From positions 1-64,000 of the forward strand of contig NZ_AUFC01000016.1 in NCBI RefSeq assembly GCF_000426305.1: DNA of 64,000 nucleotides. Direction: 5' to 3'. A program made the position numbers and the translations under genes. Below are positions 54,267 through 63,110 of the stretch, piece by piece; within the stretch, counting starts at the first letter, position 1, and each line of letters starts with the position of its first letter. The stretch is from Anaerovorax odorimutans DSM 5092 (GTDB taxonomy: Bacteria > Bacillota > Clostridia > Peptostreptococcales > Anaerovoracaceae). Under the pieces are notes generated by a model that was given only the letters and a program-made list of their open reading frames with translations, was not told the DNA's origin and searched no databases.

Positions 54267-55013
54267 TTACAATCTATTAATATTAGATGCCAGATATCCT
54301 GCTCCGAATCCATTATCAATATTTACAACTCCAACTCCTGCAGCACAGCTGTTAAGCATTGTAAGTAATGCAGAAATTCCACCAAAAGAAGCTCCATACC
54401 CTATACTAGTAGGAACTGCAATAACCGGTTTATCCACAAGTCCTCCAACAACGCTGGCTAAAGCACCTTCCATTCCTGCAACAACAATTACTACATTTGC
54501 ACTTCTGATTTTATCAATCCTAGCAAACAGTCTATGAATTCCTGCTACGCCCACATCATATATTCTTTCAACTTTATTTCCTATAATTTCAGCAGTAACA
54601 GCTGCCTCTTCTGCTACAGGTATATCCGCAGTTCCCGCAGTTACCACTGCAATAACCTTGTTATTAGTCTTTATTTCCTGCTTTTTTACGACTATCACTT
54701 TGGGGATTTCATAATAAAAAGCATCTTCTGCTACCTCTTTTACTTTATCAAAGATTTCTTTTGAAGCTCTTGTTGCTATAATATTTGAATTATTCCTCAT
54801 CATTTTCTCTATAATTTGGGTTACTTGCTCTTTAGTCTTACCTTGACAAAAAATAACCTCCGGATATCCTGTTCTTAAATTTCTATGCTGATCAATTTTT
54901 ACAAATTCTAAATCCTGAAAGGGTAAATCTTTTAATTTTTCCATGGCCTCTTTCGGTAATGTTTCTCCTGTCGCTACTTGATTCAAAATTTTCTCTAAAT
55001 AAGCATTGTCCAT
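54267..55013 (-). CDS. larB: Pyridinium-3,5-biscarboxylate synthase LarB
   Basis: 248 residues, C-terminal PurE/AIR-carboxylase-like domain (VVTAGTADIPVAEEAAVTAE, VVAGMEGALASVVGG, PTSIGYGASFGGISALLTML). It carboxylates nicotinic acid adenine dinucleotide, starting NPN cofactor synthesis. 18 bases downstream of larE and 17 upstream of larC. Confidence 0.94.
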   Translation of the reverse strand: MDNAYLEKILNQVATGETLPKEAMEKLKDLPFQDLEFVKIDQHRNLRTGYPEVIFCQGKTKEQVTQIIEKMMRNNSNIIATRASKEIFDKVKEVAEDAFYYEIPKVIVVKKQEIKTNNKVIAVVTAGTADIPVAEEAAVTAEIIGNKVERIYDVGVAGIHRLFARIDKIRSANVVIVVAGMEGALASVVGGLVDKPVIAVPTSIGYGASFGGISALLTMLNSCAAGVGVVNIDNGFGAGYLASNINRL

Positions 55014-55031
55014 CTTTAATCTCCATTAATT

Positions 55032-55853
55032 TTATCTATGTGTAACAATATTATAATTTTTTATATCTATATTCAAATTTCCCATTTTATATCCAGCTAA
55101 ATCTAATGCTGCGTATTTAAAACCGTTATCCAAAGCAATTTTATTAACTTTATTCATTAAATCAATACTAAAAAATTTCTCTCTATCCTCAGGTAAAACC
55201 TCAATTCTGGCAACATTCCCGTGATCCCTTACTCTTACTTGTAAAAACCCTAATCTATGAAGTTCTTCTTCTATAATTCCTATTCTTTCTAATCTTTCTA
55301 AAGTAATTTCTTCTCCATAAGGTATCCTTGTTGCAAGACAAGCGTATGCAGGTTTATTCCAGACTGAGAGGCCCCTGTCCTTCAATGCTTTTCTGATTTC
55401 TTCCTTTGTTAAGTAAGCTTCTCTTAATGGACTTACAATGCCCATTTCTTCCAAAGCCTTTATTCCGGGTCTGTAATCATATGTATCATCTGCATTAGTT
55501 CCGTCGGCTACAATACTTATGCCATTCCTACAAGCAGTCTTTTGCAGTATTGTAAATATACTCTTTTTACAATTATAGCACCGATTTACTGTATTTTCAC
55601 TAAATCCATCAAGTTCTTCCAATGATATGTCAACCTTTATATGATAAATACCTTGTTTTTTACAAAATTCATCTGCCTCTTTTATCTCTTCCTTTGAAAA
55701 AGCCGGGGAATTTACTGTTATGGCTGTTACATTATCTTTTAGTATTTCATGGGCAAAATAAAGTAAAAAGGTACTGTCTACACCACCTGAAAAAGCTATT
55801 GCAAACTTCTTATATTTTTTTATTATCTCTTCTAATTTTTTTAGTTTGTCCAT
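55032..55853 (-). CDS. larE: ATP-dependent sacrificial sulfur transferase LarE
   Basis: 273 residues. PP-loop AFSGGVDSTFLLYFA; NRCYNCKKSIF and PAYACLATRIPYGEE (the Cys of the last block aligns with the sacrificial or cluster-binding cysteine of LarE). It supplies the thiocarboxyl sulfur of the cofactor from its own Cys, or through an iron-sulfur cluster in some forms. Encoded after rnhB. Confidence 0.93.
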   Translation of the reverse strand: MDKLKKLEEIIKKYKKFAIAFSGGVDSTFLLYFAHEILKDNVTAITVNSPAFSKEEIKEADEFCKKQGIYHIKVDISLEELDGFSENTVNRCYNCKKSIFTILQKTACRNGISIVADGTNADDTYDYRPGIKALEEMGIVSPLREAYLTKEEIRKALKDRGLSVWNKPAYACLATRIPYGEEITLERLERIGIIEEELHRLGFLQVRVRDHGNVARIEVLPEDREKFFSIDLMNKVNKIALDNGFKYAALDLAGYKMGNLNIDIKNYNIVTHR

Positions 55854-55869
55854 ACTTCTTATCCTTAAA

Positions 55870-56535
55870 CTATAATGATTTTCTTAAGTATTTTTTTAAA
55901 AATGTCATTCTATGTAACTTGCATATGCCAAATTCATCTAATCCTTTATAATGGGCTTTTGTTCCATAACCTTTGTTTTTATCAAAGGCATAATAAGGAA
56001 ATTCTTTATGATATTCCTGCATCATTCTATCCCTTGTCACTTTAGCTAGAATTGAGGCAGCTGCAATTGAAACACTCTTTGTATCTCCTTTTATAATACC
56101 CGTCTGAGCAATACTCATATCTTTTAAAGTAAGCGCATCTATTAAAATATGTTCTATACTTAAAGTATATATTTTATTTATTTTTGAGTTTACCTGCTCT
56201 ATAGCGTCTTTCATTGCTATTTTTGTTGCTTCAAGTATATTAATTTCATCTATTATCAAATTATCAATAATTCCAATGCCATAACAAATAGAATTATCTA
56301 TTATTTGGTCATATAACAACTCTCTCTTTTTTTCTGAAAGCTTTTTTGAATCATCAATACCCAATACATGAAAATCTTTAGGTAAAATAACTGCCGCTGC
56401 CACAACAGGGCCTGCTAACGGTCCTCTTCCCACTTCATCAACCCCAGCAATATAATTAATTCCTTTTGAATATAATTCTTCTTCAAAGACTTTCATATCT
56501 ACCAATTTCTTATATAATTTTTCTTCTTTTGTCAT
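55870..56535 (-). CDS. rnhB: Ribonuclease HII
   Basis: 221 residues: IAGVDEVGRGPLAGPVVAAAV, DDSKKLSEKKRE, ALTL and SIAAASILAKVTRD carry the catalytic acidic residues. It removes ribonucleotides and RNA primers from DNA. Overlaps rbgA by 4 bases. Confidence 0.96.
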   Translation of the reverse strand: MTKEEKLYKKLVDMKVFEEELYSKGINYIAGVDEVGRGPLAGPVVAAAVILPKDFHVLGIDDSKKLSEKKRELLYDQIIDNSICYGIGIIDNLIIDEINILEATKIAMKDAIEQVNSKINKIYTLSIEHILIDALTLKDMSIAQTGIIKGDTKSVSIAAASILAKVTRDRMMQEYHKEFPYYAFDKNKGYGTKAHYKGLDEFGICKLHRMTFLKKYLRKSL

Positions 56536-57377
56536 TCTTTTACCTTAGGTCTTTCCAAGGAAATGCTACCTATCATACCGGCTCTGAATTCATCCATTAC
56601 TGTTCTCCCTGTTCTCTCATAATCAATTTTATTGCCTGATTGAATAAAGCCACGTTTTTTTGCTATTTTTTCCATAGTATCTAAAGGAAGTTCTCCTAAT
56701 TCTTCCAGTTTATATCTTTCCATTAAAAGATTAGGATATTCTTTTTGCAAAACAGTAATTAACTCCAGCGCCAAAGTAGCTATATCTAAAACCTCATCTT
56801 TTATAGATCCACAAAAAGCCAAGTTTAAACCTGCTTTAGGGTCTTCAAATTTAGGCCATAAAATTCCCGGTGTGTCTAAAAGCTGCATATCATTGCCTAA
56901 ATTTATCCACTGTTTACCTTTAGTAACTCCCGGTTTATTCCCTGTCTTTGTACTTTTCTTTTTTGTTAGTCTGTTAATCAAAGAAGATTTTCCAACATTG
57001 GGTACTCCAACAATCATCATTCTAAGAGGCTTTTTACGAATATTTCCTTCATTTTTTTTGTTTTGTATTGATGTAAGAAGCTTAAGTAACTGCTGTACTC
57101 CGCTTCCGGACATGCAATTCATAGATAGTACATAATAACCTAACTCTTTAAAATGCTCTATCCATAAATTATTTGTTTTAATATCAGCTAGATCATTTTT
57201 ATTTAAAATTATAATTCTCTTTTTATTTTTCACAAGTTCATCAATAATAGGATTACGACTGGAAATAGGAATACGTGCATCGATAACTTCAATTACCGCA
57301 TCTACCATTTTAAGACTTTCCTGTATTAACTCTCTTGTCTTTTTCATATGTCCCGGGTACCAGTTAATATTTTCCAT
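56532..57377 (-). CDS. rbgA: Ribosome biogenesis GTPase RbgA (YlqF)
   Basis: 281 residues, circularly permuted G domain: NWYPGHMKKTRE, DARIPISSRNP, NKND (G4), then [14 protein letters not shown] (G1), DTPGILWP (G3). C-terminal helical domain. It is needed for late 50S assembly. The order rplS-rbgA-rnhB is the usual one, here interrupted by a plus-strand gene. Confidence 0.96.
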   Translation of the reverse strand: MENINWYPGHMKKTRELIQESLKMVDAVIEVIDARIPISSRNPIIDELVKNKKRIIILNKNDLADIKTNNLWIEHFKELGYYVLSMNCMSGSGVQQLLKLLTSIQNKKNEGNIRKKPLRMMIVGVPNVGKSSLINRLTKKKSTKTGNKPGVTKGKQWINLGNDMQLLDTPGILWPKFEDPKAGLNLAFCGSIKDEVLDIATLALELITVLQKEYPNLLMERYKLEELGELPLDTMEKIAKKRGFIQSGNKIDYERTGRTVMDEFRAGMIGSISLERPKVKE

Positions 57378-57672
57378 AGCTTCTCCTTTGCGTAGTTACT
57401 TAAAATAAAAATTTAAGAATCTAATACTGATAAATATCAATAGATTTTTTATATTTCATTAAATTTTAGTATCATCGGTTTCTTATTAATTATAACAATA
57501 AAAAAGTGACCTTGCCACTACTCAAATAATATTTACCATAAAAAAACAGAAACGCCATTAGTAAAAAAGATTAAATTATCTTGTATTGACATATATACGT
57601 ATGAAAAATACTTCAACATAGTATTAAAAAATAAAAATATTTTCCGATATAATAAAGAAGGGGTGAATAAAT

Positions 57673-58515
57673 ATGAATATAGATACATCAAAATTTACGA
57701 GCATATTTCAACAAAATAAACCTAATATGCTTAATAATAGGCAATTGAGTATTCAAAAGCCTTTAAATAATATGCTGAATAAAATTGCCAATAAAGTCAT
57801 GGATACTCAACAGAATGGTTCAGAGTATGAATTTCAGACTAAAATGCAGAATATTAAAACTGACACTTATACAAAAATACAAGAATCTGAAAATTTAGAT
57901 GAAATAGAACCAGAAATATTAGAATATTACGCAGCTATTCTAAACCTTTATTCTAGGGATGCCAATTTCCATGAAGATGAATTAAATACTTTTAAAGAAC
58001 AACTTATAAGTTTTGATCAAGATATTCAGAATTATCAAGATATCTTAAACGGCAACACAGATCTGCCCGATGATACTACTATGAATGATATCTTAAATTT
58101 ATTGACAACAACAAAGCAGGCTCGTGAAGAATATTTAAAAAACAGCTGTAACAAATTAAATAAATGGGATTCATACAAAGCGGATTCCTTTGATCATACA
58201 ATTAATAAAGTATTGGGGCAAAATAAATTTTCTGAAATGAGTGATAAAAATTGGCAAATTGATGCTTCCACATCTGATATTTACTCCGAGATAGACAGAG
58301 TATCAGAAGCAACAAGAAAAGTAAGCCAGACACTAAATGATGGACTTAAAAGGATATATGATGTTCTTGATAAAAAAGGATATGGTTATGAAAAGTATCA
58401 GCTGAATCAAACCACATCACAGAATAATAGCAATACATCTGTTGATAATGAAAATACGAATTCTTTACAATTATTATTAGCTTCAATGAAAAATGAAAGC
58501 TCTATACTAAGGTAA
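57673..58515 (+). CDS. Hypothetical polar protein inserted in the rplS-rbgA interval
   Basis: 280 residues, highly polar, Asn/Gln/Asp-rich, mostly helical (LDEIEPEILEYYAAILNLYS...FKEQLISFDQDIQNYQDI), no signal peptide or membrane segment, C-terminus NSLQLLLASMKNESSILR. Ribosome-binding site AAGGGGTG. A TTGACA at 57586-57591 could be its -35 but the -10 is weak. It is the only plus-strand gene in a conserved minus-strand block. Family not recognised. Confidence 0.6.
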   Translation: MNIDTSKFTSIFQQNKPNMLNNRQLSIQKPLNNMLNKIANKVMDTQQNGSEYEFQTKMQNIKTDTYTKIQESENLDEIEPEILEYYAAILNLYSRDANFHEDELNTFKEQLISFDQDIQNYQDILNGNTDLPDDTTMNDILNLLTTTKQAREEYLKNSCNKLNKWDSYKADSFDHTINKVLGQNKFSEMSDKNWQIDASTSDIYSEIDRVSEATRKVSQTLNDGLKRIYDVLDKKGYGYEKYQLNQTTSQNNSNTSVDNENTNSLQLLLASMKNESSILR

Positions 58516-58587
58516 AATAATAAATACAAGGGTCATATGTAAGACCATCCAATTTAAGCCTTGACAATTACCAACATAAAAAATCCC

Positions 58588-58663
58588 CCAATAAAGATAA
58601 TTTACCGCTAACCGTTTAGCTGTCATATGAAATAAATATGACTTTAGTAAATATCTTTATTGG
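58588..58663 (-). terminator. Cloverleaf-like structured terminator after rplS
   Basis: Outer stem: 58588-58605 with 58647-58663 (CCAATAAAGAT...ATCTTTATTGG, about 17 bp with one bulged A). Inside are two hairpins, GCTAA/TTAGC (58608-58620) and GTCATAT/ATATGAC (58622-58642). The minus strand then reads GGGGGATTTTTT, so it can terminate rplS, but a three-way junction is unusual for a terminator. Confidence 0.6.
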
Positions 58664-58689
58664 AGGCCTGCTAAGTTCACATCTGTTTC

Positions 58690-59037
58690 CTAAATTGATT
58701 CCTTAGATTTAATCTTCGCAGCTTTACCAGTTCTTTCTCTCATATAGTTAAGCTTAGCTCTTCTAACATCACCTTGTCTAACTACTTCGATTTTATCAAT
58801 TCTAGGTGAGTGAATAGGGAATGTCTTTTCAACTCCTACTCCAGAAGCAATTCTTCTAACTGTAAAAGTTTCTCCTAAACCACCATTCTGCTTTTTAAGT
58901 ACAAATCCTTCAAAAATCTGAATTCTTTCTCTTGATCCTTCTTTAATCTTAATGTGTACTTTAAGTGTATCACCTACATTAAACTTTGGAATATCTGATT
59001 TTACATATTCCTGTTCAATCATTTTAATTACATCCAT
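58690..59037 (-). CDS. rplS: 50S ribosomal protein L19
   Basis: 115 residues: [67 protein letters not shown]. It stands at the 30S-50S interface. Ribosome-binding site GGAGGAAATAACGACA. A structured leader lies upstream at about 59045-59130. Confidence 0.97.
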   Translation of the reverse strand: MDVIKMIEQEYVKSDIPKFNVGDTLKVHIKIKEGSRERIQIFEGFVLKKQNGGLGETFTVRRIASGVGVEKTFPIHSPRIDKIEVVRQGDVRRAKLNYMRERTGKAAKIKSKESI

Positions 59038-59044
59038 TGTCGTT

Positions 59045-59130
59045 ATTTCCTCCTCTCTCCCAAGACGTTCTTGATGCTCAAACGTATAATATCATACTGC
59101 CATCAGCGGACCGCCCGTAATAACATTCAA
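59045..59130 (-). ncRNA. Possible L19 leader RNA
   Basis: The minus-strand leader has GGCGGTCCGCTGATGGCAG, a CAAGA-acg-TCTTG hairpin and GGGAGAGAGGAGG running into the ribosome-binding site. The layout matches r-protein leaders of Firmicutes rplS, which mediate feedback by L19. No covariance comparison could be made. Confidence 0.45.
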
Positions 59131-59225
59131 TATTTTAACATAACTTAGATTCTAAGGCAAGTACAATTTGATGTTATGACCGTTTATTCTCATATATTAA
59201 TATCTTTTATTCTGTTATTATGTAT

Positions 59226-60134
59226 TTATGCTCTTGGATGTGATTTATCATAAACATCTTTTATTCGATTTTTTGATACTGATAAATAAATTTGAGTTGC
59301 AGCTAAATCTTCATGTCCTAATAATTCCTGTAATGATTTTAAATCTGCTCCGTTTTGTATCATATGTACTGCAAATGAATTTCTCAAAGTCTGAGGAGTT
59401 AGTTTATCTATACCTGCAATCTTTGCATAATCCTTTAAAAGCTTCCAAAGCCCCTGCCTTGTCATCCTCTCTCCATAATAATTTAAAAGCAATGCCTTTT
59501 CTTCGCTGTTTTCGTTTTTAAGTAGCTTTGCTCTAGTTTCGTAAATATATTCTTCAAGAGCAGCTCGTGCAGGACGCCCCATAGGAATGATTCTAGCTTT
59601 GCCATGCTCTCCTGTACAAGTTACAAATCCCATCCTTAAATTAATATCTTCAACATTAGTATAAATAATTTCGCTTACTCTTATACCTGTGGCATAAAGC
59701 AATTCTAAAATCGCCCTGTCTCTTACTCCCTTAACTGACTTGTCCGGTTGAGCCAAAAGTCTGTCAATTTCTTCAAATGATAAATATTCAATAGTTTTTC
59801 TTTCTATTTTAGGAGATTTAATATTATTTGTTGGATTTTCAGACATATGCTTTTGCATTAACATAAAATTATAAAAAGACCTTAGAGAAGCTATTTTTCT
59901 GTTTACTGTAGCAGCTGATTTACCATCGTTTTTTAATTTCAGCAAATATGCTACAACCGCAGTATTTTTAACATCTCTAAGATCAAAAATTTGTTTTTCA
60001 TCCATAATATTTAAAAATTCAACTAAATCTCTTTTATATGCCTGCAAGGAATTCTCTGCTAAATGTTTTTCTTTTTTACTATATTGTATAAATTCGTTAA
60101 TGTAGTTATTCATTTTCATCTCCATTTGTTTCAA
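59226..60134 (-). CDS. Xer-type tyrosine recombinase
   Basis: 302 residues: N-terminal SAM-like domain (NEFIQYSKKEKHLAENSLQAYKRD), then the catalytic domain with Arg in ATGIRVSEI, Lys in EHGKARIIPM, LGHEDLAATQIYLS with His and nucleophile Tyr. In the HxxR box the sequence is TPQTLRNSF: the usual His is Gln (codon 59391-59393) while Arg is kept. Position next to spoIIM and nudF suggests XerD. It probably resolves chromosome dimers, if the substitution is tolerated. Confidence 0.88.
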   Translation of the reverse strand: MKQMEMKMNNYINEFIQYSKKEKHLAENSLQAYKRDLVEFLNIMDEKQIFDLRDVKNTAVVAYLLKLKNDGKSAATVNRKIASLRSFYNFMLMQKHMSENPTNNIKSPKIERKTIEYLSFEEIDRLLAQPDKSVKGVRDRAILELLYATGIRVSEIIYTNVEDINLRMGFVTCTGEHGKARIIPMGRPARAALEEYIYETRAKLLKNENSEEKALLLNYYGERMTRQGLWKLLKDYAKIAGIDKLTPQTLRNSFAVHMIQNGADLKSLQELLGHEDLAATQIYLSVSKNRIKDVYDKSHPRA

Positions 60135-60362
60135 ATAAATTAAAAACTATAAATAAGTATATATTATGAATTTTGTGTTTACAATAATAATTTTTATGTT
60201 CTTTATATTTTTTATTTATATATCGTTTATACTTTTCGTCATAAATCAGTCTTCTTGTACATATTTTAAAAAGAAGTATTATTTAAATGAAATCAATTAA
60301 TTACACTAAAAATTTTAAGAAAGGAAAGTATTGATGTTATGCACATCTATACAAAATAAATT

Positions 60363-60983
60363 ATGAAAAGGTTTATTTTTAACAATTCTACAGATTCTAT
60401 TGTAAACAATGGAAAATATTTTATTGTTTCAATATTCTTTTTTATAATAGGAATATCCGCAGGTGTTTTCACAGAACTTATGATGAGTTCAGTTGAAAAA
60501 GGAAACGCTATTTCTTATTTTAATCAATATTTTCTTTTAGAAAATATGAACAATGATGCATTTACAAATATATTTATGAAATCTGCGGGAAGCAATCTGG
60601 GTATTTTTTTAGTAATAATATGTTCCGGGCTCAGTGCCATTGGCTTTCCCATAGCAATTGCCGCTTTAACATATAAAGGTGCTACTCTTGGTTTTTCAGC
60701 TGCCCTGTTAATAGAAAGTCTGTCTTTTAAAGGTATAGCTTTTATATTTACTTCTATGATTCCTCAGAACTTAATACTCATTCCAGCGTTCTTAGTTGCT
60801 ACAGTCGTTTCTTTAAGCATGGCTTTTTACATTCTTTCCAATCGTAAAACCGGAATAAAAAAGAGCCTAGCAAGCAGCTCAGGCCCTTATGCTTTTTTAA
60901 ATATTATAATTGCTTTAGTAATTTTAACAGGTTGTTTTGTAGAATCATTTATTTGCCCAATTTTAACGAAGCTAATAGGATAG
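60363..60983 (+). CDS. spoIIM: Stage II sporulation protein M
   Basis: 206 residues, five to six membrane segments (ISIFFFIIGISAGVFTELMM; GIFLVIICSGLSAIGFPIAI; C-terminal IIALVILTGCFVE). It forms the SpoIIDMP septal peptidoglycan complex during engulfment. Weak ribosome-binding site (GAAAGG, far upstream). Its 3' end overlaps the convergent nudF by 35 bases. Its presence supports a spore-former. Confidence 0.9.
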   Translation: MKRFIFNNSTDSIVNNGKYFIVSIFFFIIGISAGVFTELMMSSVEKGNAISYFNQYFLLENMNNDAFTNIFMKSAGSNLGIFLVIICSGLSAIGFPIAIAALTYKGATLGFSAALLIESLSFKGIAFIFTSMIPQNLILIPAFLVATVVSLSMAFYILSNRKTGIKKSLASSSGPYAFLNIIIALVILTGCFVESFICPILTKLIG

Positions 60984-61500
60984 CTGTAATAGTTTTACCA
61001 TCTTGAATTTTTCCTTCTTTAATCATGTTTAAAAGTTCATCAATATCGTATGCATATGTTTCTATAGCTTCATTTTCATCAAAATCTGTTTCACCAGGTG
61101 TTAAATCTGTAGCAAAATAGATATATATAATCTCTGTAGAGTATCCAATGGAAGAATAAAAAGATGTCATAAACTCTATATTTCCTGCTGTATAACCAGT
61201 CTCTTCCTTTAGCTCTCTTAATGCAGTTATTCCTTGATCAGATTCTTCTCCCTTTTCAATCTTTCCTGCCGGAACCTCCAAAACAACTTTTTCTGCGGCT
61301 TTTCGGAATTGCTTTACTAATAAAAGCTTTCCCTCTTCATTTATAGCCGCTATAGCTACACCGCCGTTATGTTCAACAATTTCTCTATATGAAGTTTTAT
61401 TATCTTTTACAGTTACTTTGTCCTTACGAACATTAAAAATTGTTCCTTCATAAATTCTTTCACTGGAAATTGTCTTTTCTTCAAATACCATTTCTATCAC
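60949..61500 (-). CDS. nudF: ADP-ribose pyrophosphatase (Nudix)
   Basis: 183 residues. The Nudix box is GKIEKGEESDQGITALRELKEETG (about 78-101), with the family's Glu residues intact, flanked by strands that fit ADP-ribose pyrophosphatases (VEHNGGVAIAAINEEGKLLLV). It hydrolyses ADP-ribose. Overlaps proC by 4 bases and spoIIM tail-to-tail. Confidence 0.9.
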   Translation of the reverse strand: MIEMVFEEKTISSERIYEGTIFNVRKDKVTVKDNKTSYREIVEHNGGVAIAAINEEGKLLLVKQFRKAAEKVVLEVPAGKIEKGEESDQGITALRELKEETGYTAGNIEFMTSFYSSIGYSTEIIYIYFATDLTPGETDFDENEAIETYAYDIDELLNMIKEGKIQDGKTITAILLASLKLGK

Positions 61501-62297
61501 CTCGTCATTATCTTTGACTTTTCTATAGCTGCTTCCATTGCATTTACTATATTTTCATGAAAATCACTTTCTTTTAAAACATTTACAGCCTCTATTGTTG
61601 TTCCTCCCGGAGAACATACATTAATTCTAAGTTGAACAGGGTCAATATCTGTTTCTAAAACCATCTTTGACGCACCTAAAACCGACTGCGCAGCAAAAAC
61701 TGTAGCCTGCTCTTTTGTCATTCCATTTTTTACAGCTCCATCTATCAATGCTTCAATAAACATATATGCATATGCAGGGCTGCTTCCTGAAATACCAATT
61801 ATTGTATGAATCATATCTTCTGAAATAACTTCTGCTTTTCCTATAGTTTTAAAGATTTCAAATACTGGAGAAAACTCCTTATCTGTAACATTTTGGTTCT
61901 TACATACTGCCGTCATGCTTTCATTTACCATAGCTGGTGTATTTGGCATAATTCTAATAATTTTTGCATCGCTTCCAAGAAAACTTTCTATAAAATTAAT
62001 ACTCATACCTGCTGCCATAGAAACTACAATCTTGTTATTAGATAAAGCAGATTTTAATTCTGGTAATACAACTTCATATACATTGGGTTTTACTGCAATA
62101 ACTATTACATCACTGCATTTTACTAACTCATTAATACTTTTACATGGATTAAGGCCAAGCTCTGTTACCATATTCGAAAGCTTCTCTTCATTTTTATCAA
62201 AAGCATATACTTCTTTTGCATTTAATGGATTTGCTTTAATATACCCTTTTATTATAGCACCGCCCATATTACCGGTACCAATAAATCCTAGTTTCAT
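61497..62297 (-). CDS. proC: Pyrroline-5-carboxylate reductase
   Basis: About 266 residues from ATG 62297 (MKLGFIGTGNMGGAIIKGY), which has GGAGGTACAGA directly before it; a longer frame to 62414 runs into proB and is rejected. NAD(P) motif, IRIMPNTPAMV, GSSPAYAYMFIEAL and SPGGTTIEAV are present. It makes proline from P5C; proB is 14 bases upstream. Confidence 0.95.
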   Translation of the reverse strand: MKLGFIGTGNMGGAIIKGYIKANPLNAKEVYAFDKNEEKLSNMVTELGLNPCKSINELVKCSDVIVIAVKPNVYEVVLPELKSALSNNKIVVSMAAGMSINFIESFLGSDAKIIRIMPNTPAMVNESMTAVCKNQNVTDKEFSPVFEIFKTIGKAEVISEDMIHTIIGISGSSPAYAYMFIEALIDGAVKNGMTKEQATVFAAQSVLGASKMVLETDIDPVQLRINVCSPGGTTIEAVNVLKESDFHENIVNAMEAAIEKSKIMTR

Positions 62298-62310
62298 TCT
62301 GTACCTCCAA

Positions 62311-63108
62311 TTATACTTTGAAAAAAACAGTTCCGCACTCCAGGTTCTCAGCCACATTCTTAATAATGTCCCTTTTCTTTCCATTAAGAAGCAGCATTGG
62401 AATACCGTATTCATTTACTTTTTTAGCAGCTCCGATCTTTGTTACAATTCCTCCTGTTCCAAAGCTGCTTTTTCCACAACATTCTATTTCATTCAATAAT
62501 TTATCTATGTCAGAAACAATGGTTATAAGTTTTGCATCTTCATGATCCTTAGGATTTTTATCGAAGACTCCGTCAATATCACTTAAAATAATCAGCAGAT
62601 CCGCATTCCAAAGGCTTGCTGTCAATGCACCTAAAGTATCATTATCTCCAATTTTAATTTCTTCAACACTTACACAATCGTTTTCATTTATAATGGGAAC
62701 TACACCTTCATCCACTAAAGTAAACAAAGCATTTCGAATGTTTAAATTTCTAGTATGATCTCCGAAGTCTTCTCTTGTAAGAAGCATCTGTCCCACATGA
62801 ATATCAAATTCTGCAAAATACTCCTTATAAGCCATCATCAACTCTACCTGACCAATAGAGCAAAGAGCCTGCTTGTAATTAATATCCCCTCTTCTACTCC
62901 ATTTATTTATAGCTCCTACACCACAAATTCCTGCACCTGAAGAAACTATAATAATTTGTTTCCCTTGATTAATAAGTTCATTTACTTGTTCAATGATATT
63001 TTTTAGTGCAACTTTGTTTACATTTCCGTTATCATCAGAAAGTACATTGCTGCCTATTTTAATTACAATTTTTTTACTATCATTAATTATGTCACTTGAT
63101 GTACACAT
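62311..63108 (-). CDS. proB: Glutamate 5-kinase
   Basis: 265 residues, amino-acid kinase fold: VIKIGSNVLSDDNG, IIVSSGAGICGVGAI, PIINENDCVSVEEIKIGDNDTLGAL, GTGGIVTKIGAAK. No C-terminal PUA domain, the short form. First step of proline synthesis. proA is not in the window. Starts 2 bases after purB. Confidence 0.94.
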   Translation of the reverse strand: MCTSSDIINDSKKIVIKIGSNVLSDDNGNVNKVALKNIIEQVNELINQGKQIIIVSSGAGICGVGAINKWSRRGDINYKQALCSIGQVELMMAYKEYFAEFDIHVGQMLLTREDFGDHTRNLNIRNALFTLVDEGVVPIINENDCVSVEEIKIGDNDTLGALTASLWNADLLIILSDIDGVFDKNPKDHEDAKLITIVSDIDKLLNEIECCGKSSFGTGGIVTKIGAAKKVNEYGIPMLLLNGKKRDIIKNVAENLECGTVFFKV

Positions 63109-63110
63109 AC

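Noticed and set aside
58588-58663. tRNA-like cloverleaf of 76 bases
   Set aside because: No T-loop or anticodon-loop consensus, no CCA and the arm sizes do not fit; kept only as a structured terminator.
62298-62414. Longer proC start
   Set aside because: The extra 39 residues run into the proB coding region and lack homology; ATG 62297 has a perfect ribosome-binding site and begins the Rossmann motif.
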